A stretch of DNA of 64,000 bases from Paracentrotus lividus (lineage: Eukaryota; Echinodermata; Echinoidea; Camarodonta; Echinidae), in the NCBI GenBank assembly GCA_940671915.1, contig CALNVZ010003435.1, forward strand, positions 5,056,756 through 5,120,755, in the 5' to 3' direction. The position numbers and the translations under genes are program-made. Under the pieces are notes generated by a model. The model had not been told where the DNA came from. It searched no databases and was given only the letters and a program-made list of their open reading frames with translations. Below are positions 60,141 through 64,000 of the stretch, piece by piece (the stretch's first letter is position 1; each line of letters opens with the position of its first letter).

Positions 60141-61020
60141 GTGTCCCACTCAATCGCTGAACTTTTACTCAAATATTTTCCTATTCCCAACTTACCCAGA
60201 GCAGAAGGTGCACATTTTTACAAAGCAAAGACTATACATGCAACACCTCCTCTTCAGGGTAATTCATCTGCTAATTTAATTGCCTTAAATGCGCCCCATC
60301 CATAGTCTAAACTTCTTTCCAATAGTCGCAAAACAGCTTAATGATGCATCAAATTAGCGTAAGTGGTCGTATGAAGCATGTGGAACTAGAAAATGACGTA
60401 GTCTAGGCCAAGTCGCTTAGCTTTATTACCTAGGCAACTAATCATAGTCGTATATATAACTACTTTGTTGTCATGGAAACAAGGCCGGTATCACAGCGAA
60501 TGTCATATTCGGGGCTCTGCGCTTGCTCAGTTGTTGACATAAGAATATTGTTTTGCTGTGATGGGATTTTCTAAATGTATACAATGAATTTGAGGGGAAA
60601 TTGGTGAGATAAAGAGAAAGAGAGAGAGGGAGAGAAACAATCTTTTATCGAATGAGTTTGTTTAATAAAAAATAGAACAAGAAGTGGCGATAATAATTGT
60701 GGTTTTCGATGTTTAAAAGCGAACTCGTTCTTCAAGTACCCGCCATTAAAATATCAAAATGGAAAACTAAACCCTCACGTCAATATATTCTGTGACATTG
60801 ATACATGCACAATGCTTTTTATTTCAAGGGCAAAATGATTAGCGAGTTCAAATTGAAATACTATCCAGTTTTCAAATCGGTAAGCTGTCAACATTTTCAA
60901 TAAGGAACTCGAACGTCAGTCGGAAAGTAACACCTGAGGGGAAATGCATCCAATTCATTTGTAAATTATAGTACAACATCACTACTGACATAGCTATCTG
61001 TGTCCTTGAGAAAAAAAATG
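60141..61020. other. No gene recognised
   Basis: AT-rich, with a short (GA)n near 60616-60635. No coding signal. Confidence 0.4.
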
Positions 61021-61026
61021 TAAATG

Positions 61027-61042
61027 AGAGAGAAAGAGAGAT

Positions 61043-61092
<50 letters not shown>

Positions 61093-61450
61093 NNNNNNNN
61101 NNNNNNNNNNNNNNNNNNNNNNNNNNNNNNNNNNNNNNNNNNNNNNNNNNNNNNNNNNNNNNNNNNNNNNNNNNNNNNNNNNNNNNNNNNNNNNNNNNNN
61201 NNNNNNNNNNNNNNNNNNNNNNNNNNNAAAGAGAGAAAGAGAGAGAGAGAGAGAAAGAAGGGGTGGGTGTAGAGAAGGGGATGGGTAGTAGCAAACCTGG
61301 GGTAATGAGGGAGAGATGAAGAAAGGAAGAGAGGGGGTACATGGGAAGTGACAAGGAGAGAGAGAGAGAGAGGGGGGGAGAAAAAGTGAAGAAGAAAAAT
61401 TGATGGCGAGAAAGAGGAATGTGAGGGAGAGAGAAGGAGAAAGAGAGATG
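61027..61450. repeat. GA microsatellite with assembly gap
   Basis: (GA)n runs from about 61027 into a run of 135 N (61093-61227), then continues with imperfect purine repeats to about 61450. Minus-strand Ser/Leu-rich readings through the gap are artefacts. Confidence 0.9.
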
Positions 61451-61573
61451 GTGTTAAAAAGATTTTCGCAACCCAAAAAGAGATGCAGTTAATCGGAAGA
61501 GACAGTTCGACAACGCCATGGACAGAGTCCAGAGCCATAAATCAAATTGCCTAATCTAACACAGAAATTATAA

Positions 61574-61774
61574 TCAGTGTACTTCCGCAGGGCACAGCTC
61601 GTCCTTGAGTTGCGTTAAACCAATCGTCATCTCCATCGCAATCACCTTCTCATCCCCTGACCCAAACCCAACCGCATGAAGCCCACCTGCGTCGACCAGG
61701 GAGCAGCGGTGGGGAAACACGTGGCAACTGTTCGAAGCGACACTAGACCACCTTGGCCGAACCCTCACACCCAT
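61574..61774 (-). other. GC-richer open stretch, doubtful coding
   Basis: A 66-codon minus-strand reading is more GC-rich than its surroundings and not low complexity. No domain is recognised and splice sites are not convincing. It may be chance or an old gene fragment. Confidence 0.15.
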
Positions 61775-62051
61775 TCTACCTATGCAATATTACAGACAAT
61801 CTGGCTTCGTTAAAAGCTGTCACTGCTTTTAGTTTTGTTTTGGTATTATTCATCATTTTGGACGTGTGGGGAAGGACAGGGTTTTTCTAGAGAGATGACT
61901 TTTACAGTCACCTCGACACCTAGGACTTCCTCTTTTTTTCCCTTTCATCCGACGATAGAGATTTGTAATAGAGTCTATAGTCATAGGCAGAACTGGTTCG
62001 GAATCCAAATCTAGGATATAAAAGTTGGCAGTTTTTTCTATGTGTGAGGTA

Positions 62052-63647
62052 CAGTGTCCCCAAAAATTATTTGTTACCTTGAAAAAATCGAATTATATAA
62101 ATCGGATGCTGGTTTGAAATTTTTTACTATTTATATCAAAGGTTAGGTATGTCATATCACCTAACACTTAATTTCAAAATGTTTCGTCAGCCTCGGAAGT
62201 TTTAGGCCGCCATTTGCAATTTCCATGCCAAAAATATTGTACACTTCAGAATTGGTTTTTAATGAGTGTTTAGATTTTGGGTGTTCTTTTTGCTTCAGGG
62301 CAGTCATCAACCTTCTTGGCATTGACTGGTCGGTCAATTTAAACTTATTCCAGGCCAGTAATTACCTTCCAAGTTCGCTGGGCGTGTCCTGGGAGCTGCG
62401 CCGGATTGATGGTCAGTTCCTAGGGGCGCCTGTCGCTGTCAGATCACTTCATGTGCTAATGGGGATTAATTTGGGTATGGGTTGCCCTTTCTTGCGCCTA
62501 ACATGTTCTGTTGCAATGTTGCTTTAAGTATGGTGTTGCTTTGTGTGGTCTGTTTGTTGGACGTAAATTGCCGTCAATTCGGACTTGAAGCAAAAGAGAA
62601 TTGAGCCATTCTGAGGGGCAAGAGTATCCTGGCTTAAGCATCATGATGCAATGTTAGAAATTTGTCTCTCAACTCTACTGGTGCATACAAGTCCAACCTT
62701 GAAAATCCTCCACTGTTGCTCACTGTTGGTCCAAGCATGACTGACTGAAAGCTGTTACAGACAAATGGTCCATGCTATTATCAATACTTTTGACTAATTA
62801 GGTTTGGAAGAGTGCTATAACGCACGGGTTTTCACATGTTGTTTTGCAAAGCTATTACGCTTCTCGTTACTGTGCGTTACAATTTGGTCGTTTCTTGTCA
62901 TTAAATTTCTTATATCATGTACATTAGGGGCCTGTTTTGAACACTCTTGAGGGCACAGTCTTCATCGCCTCTATGGCTTGGATGCATTGTTCTTTGGTCC
63001 GCAATTTGCAATATTTCATTGCTTACTGTTGGTTATCAATATCATCATGAAACTGGTGTCCTAGCTTATTTTGCCGCTTAGGGCGTCCCCTTGCGTATGG
63101 CTTGATTGGTCTCAAGATGTGTTCCAACGATGACAGAGACCCAGCATGGCAGCAAGGGCATATTAAAGCATTATTTTTAGCAGAATGTTAAGAAGCTATA
63201 TAAATAAGCGCTCTCAGATCCCAAACCCTTAGCTAGAGGTGATCTTGAAGCGACCAGCGCCCTCAAGGACTCACCATAACCTCCAGGTCAGGACACCGAC
63301 TCCAGCGAAACTTGGAATGGTATTTGGCCGTGAAAATGGGTGGCTAAATTGGTCGACAGTTGCAAGGAGGTTGATGACTCTCCTGGAGCCCAAATAAAGC
63401 GCCCCCCAAATGTGTTAACACTCCTTTAAAAAACCATTCTTCTTGAGTTGTACAAATGAATTTTTGGCCATGAAAAATTGCAAATGGCGGCCTAGAACTT
63501 CCGAGACTGGACGGAACATTTGAATTTTATGCGTTCAGGGTGATGGTGACATACCTACCATTGTATAAAATAGTAATTGAAATTCAACCAACATCCGATT
63601 GTTTAATTTCATTTTTTCCAAAGTGTACAAATAATTTTGGGACCCTG
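62052..63647. mobile_element. TIR element, 'CAGTGTCCCCAAAAATTATTTG' type, about 1.6 kb
   Basis: CAGTGTCCCCAAAAATTATT at the left is mirrored by AATAATTTTGGGACCCTG at the right, with TA at the left flank and TT/TA at the right. The outer 400-450 bp on each side are inverted copies, including AGTTTTAGGCCGCCATTTGC near 62197 and its counterpart near 63490. The plus-strand reading at 62225-62527 lies within an arm and is unlikely to be a gene. No transposase is recognised. Confidence 0.7.
62940..63125 (-). pseudogene. Possible LINE ORF2 C-terminal remnant
   Basis: The minus strand reads LRPIKPYARGRPKRQNKL then FHDDID. A stop and a frame change follow, with EILQIADQR in the next frame. This resembles the 'GRPK+RW.DD....W..IAQDR' tail of some non-LTR retrotransposon proteins. 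It is short and broken, so the match is tentative. Confidence 0.3.
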
Positions 63648-63719
63648 TTAACAATGATGGTGAAAAATGTGGTACAATCGGCAACCTTCCTTTTTTTCGT
63701 CTATATTTCCCATCCCCTT

Positions 63720-63732
63720 CCCGATCTCTCTC

Positions 63733-63783
<51 letters not shown>

Positions 63784-63930
63784 ATTTTCTCACGACACTC
63801 CCTCTCACTCTTTAGTATTTATTTTCATTTTAATTTTTCCACCTTGAGATGTCTGTTTCCTATTTTCTTTGTCCTCTTTTTTTCTCTCTCAATTCTGAAA
63901 CTCTTCTCTCTCCTCTCTCTCTCTCGCTTA
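63720..63930. repeat. (CT)n microsatellite region
   Basis: Interrupted CTCTCT runs at about 63724-63785 and 63897-63925. Confidence 0.85.
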
Positions 63931-63931
63931 C

Positions 63932-63997
63932 CTCTAATTCCTTCATGTCGACCATCTTTCTCCAGCGCTCTTTATGTGTCACGTGAATATTATTCAT
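63932..63997 (-). CDS. Possible coding exon at window edge, function unknown
   Basis: A short minus-strand open stretch reads from an ATG just after an in-frame TAA, ends in MKELE, and is followed by a good donor, GAG|GTAAGC. It contains a charged, helix-like peptide (HKERWRKMVDMKELE). No acceptor or promoter can be judged because the window ends here, and no family is recognised. The ending resembles the point where EF1 exons of calbindins stop (...KELE|), but no EF loop precedes it. It could be chance. Confidence 0.2.
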
Positions 63998-64000
63998 TTA

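Noticed and set aside
60872..61538. Long Ser/Leu-rich minus-strand ORFs
   Set aside because: They run through a GA microsatellite and 135 N; the apparent length is an artefact.
62225..62527. 100-codon plus-strand ORF
   Set aside because: It lies in an arm of a TIR element, its inverted partner is also non-coding, and no domain is seen.
63955..64000. Plus-strand acceptor-like CTTTCTCCAG at the right edge
   Set aside because: It has a pyrimidine tract, but the sequence after it stops in two frames and the window ends too soon to judge the third.

Overview
The window reads as AT-rich, intron- and repeat-dominated nuclear DNA from a metazoan, most likely a marine invertebrate deuterostome such as an echinoderm. 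That assignment is inference. It rests on split EF-hand exons with GT/AG splice sites, long introns, many short terminal-inverted-repeat (TIR) elements with TA duplications, tRNA-like repeat sequences, an L1/Tx1-type LINE, many GA/CT microsatellites and an assembly gap inside a GA tract. No bacterial genes, operons, CRISPR arrays or rRNA genes were seen.

The one recognisable host gene is on the minus strand between about 7.66 and 22.03 kb. Six exons encode the middle of a calbindin/calretinin-family calcium-binding protein. In transcript order they are 22032-21943 (EF-hand 2), 17349-17266 (linker), 14657-14601 (EF-hand 3), 9437-9348 (EF3-EF4 linker, frame problem), 8452-8397 (EF-hand 4) and 7701-7662 (linker before EF-hand 5). 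Exons for EF1, EF5, EF6 and both termini were not found. DNA below 7.66 kb is therefore probably intron; DNA above 22 kb is first-intron or intergenic sequence.

The rest is mainly mobile DNA. TIR elements, most with TA duplications, lie at 2.21-3.26, 8.72-9.84, 13.43-14.27, 15.0-17.15 (with 15.49-16.49 nested inside), 19.27-19.82, 21.72-21.91 (TTAA), 23.39-23.95, 28.54-29.55, 29.98-30.55, 33.70-34.67 and 62.05-63.65 kb. A palindromic 'GTCTA' repeat family has three copies (11.8, 13/14.3 and 48.6 kb). A tRNA-containing repeat with a 12-bp target duplication sits at 40.77-41.17 kb. A long inverted repeat with roughly 670-bp arms spans 42.24-44.04 kb. A decayed LINE occupies about 53.16-57.66 kb on the minus strand. 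Minisatellites, polypyrimidine tracts and diverged tandem repeats fill much of the remainder.

Two points deserve most attention. First, several apparently unrelated TIR elements share one architecture, in which the terminal word is repeated many times inside the element in both orientations. Second, the EF3-EF4 linker exon lies inside sequence matching one of these TIR families, and its EF-like reading frame is one base out of register with its splice sites. I saw no complete previously undescribed protein system.
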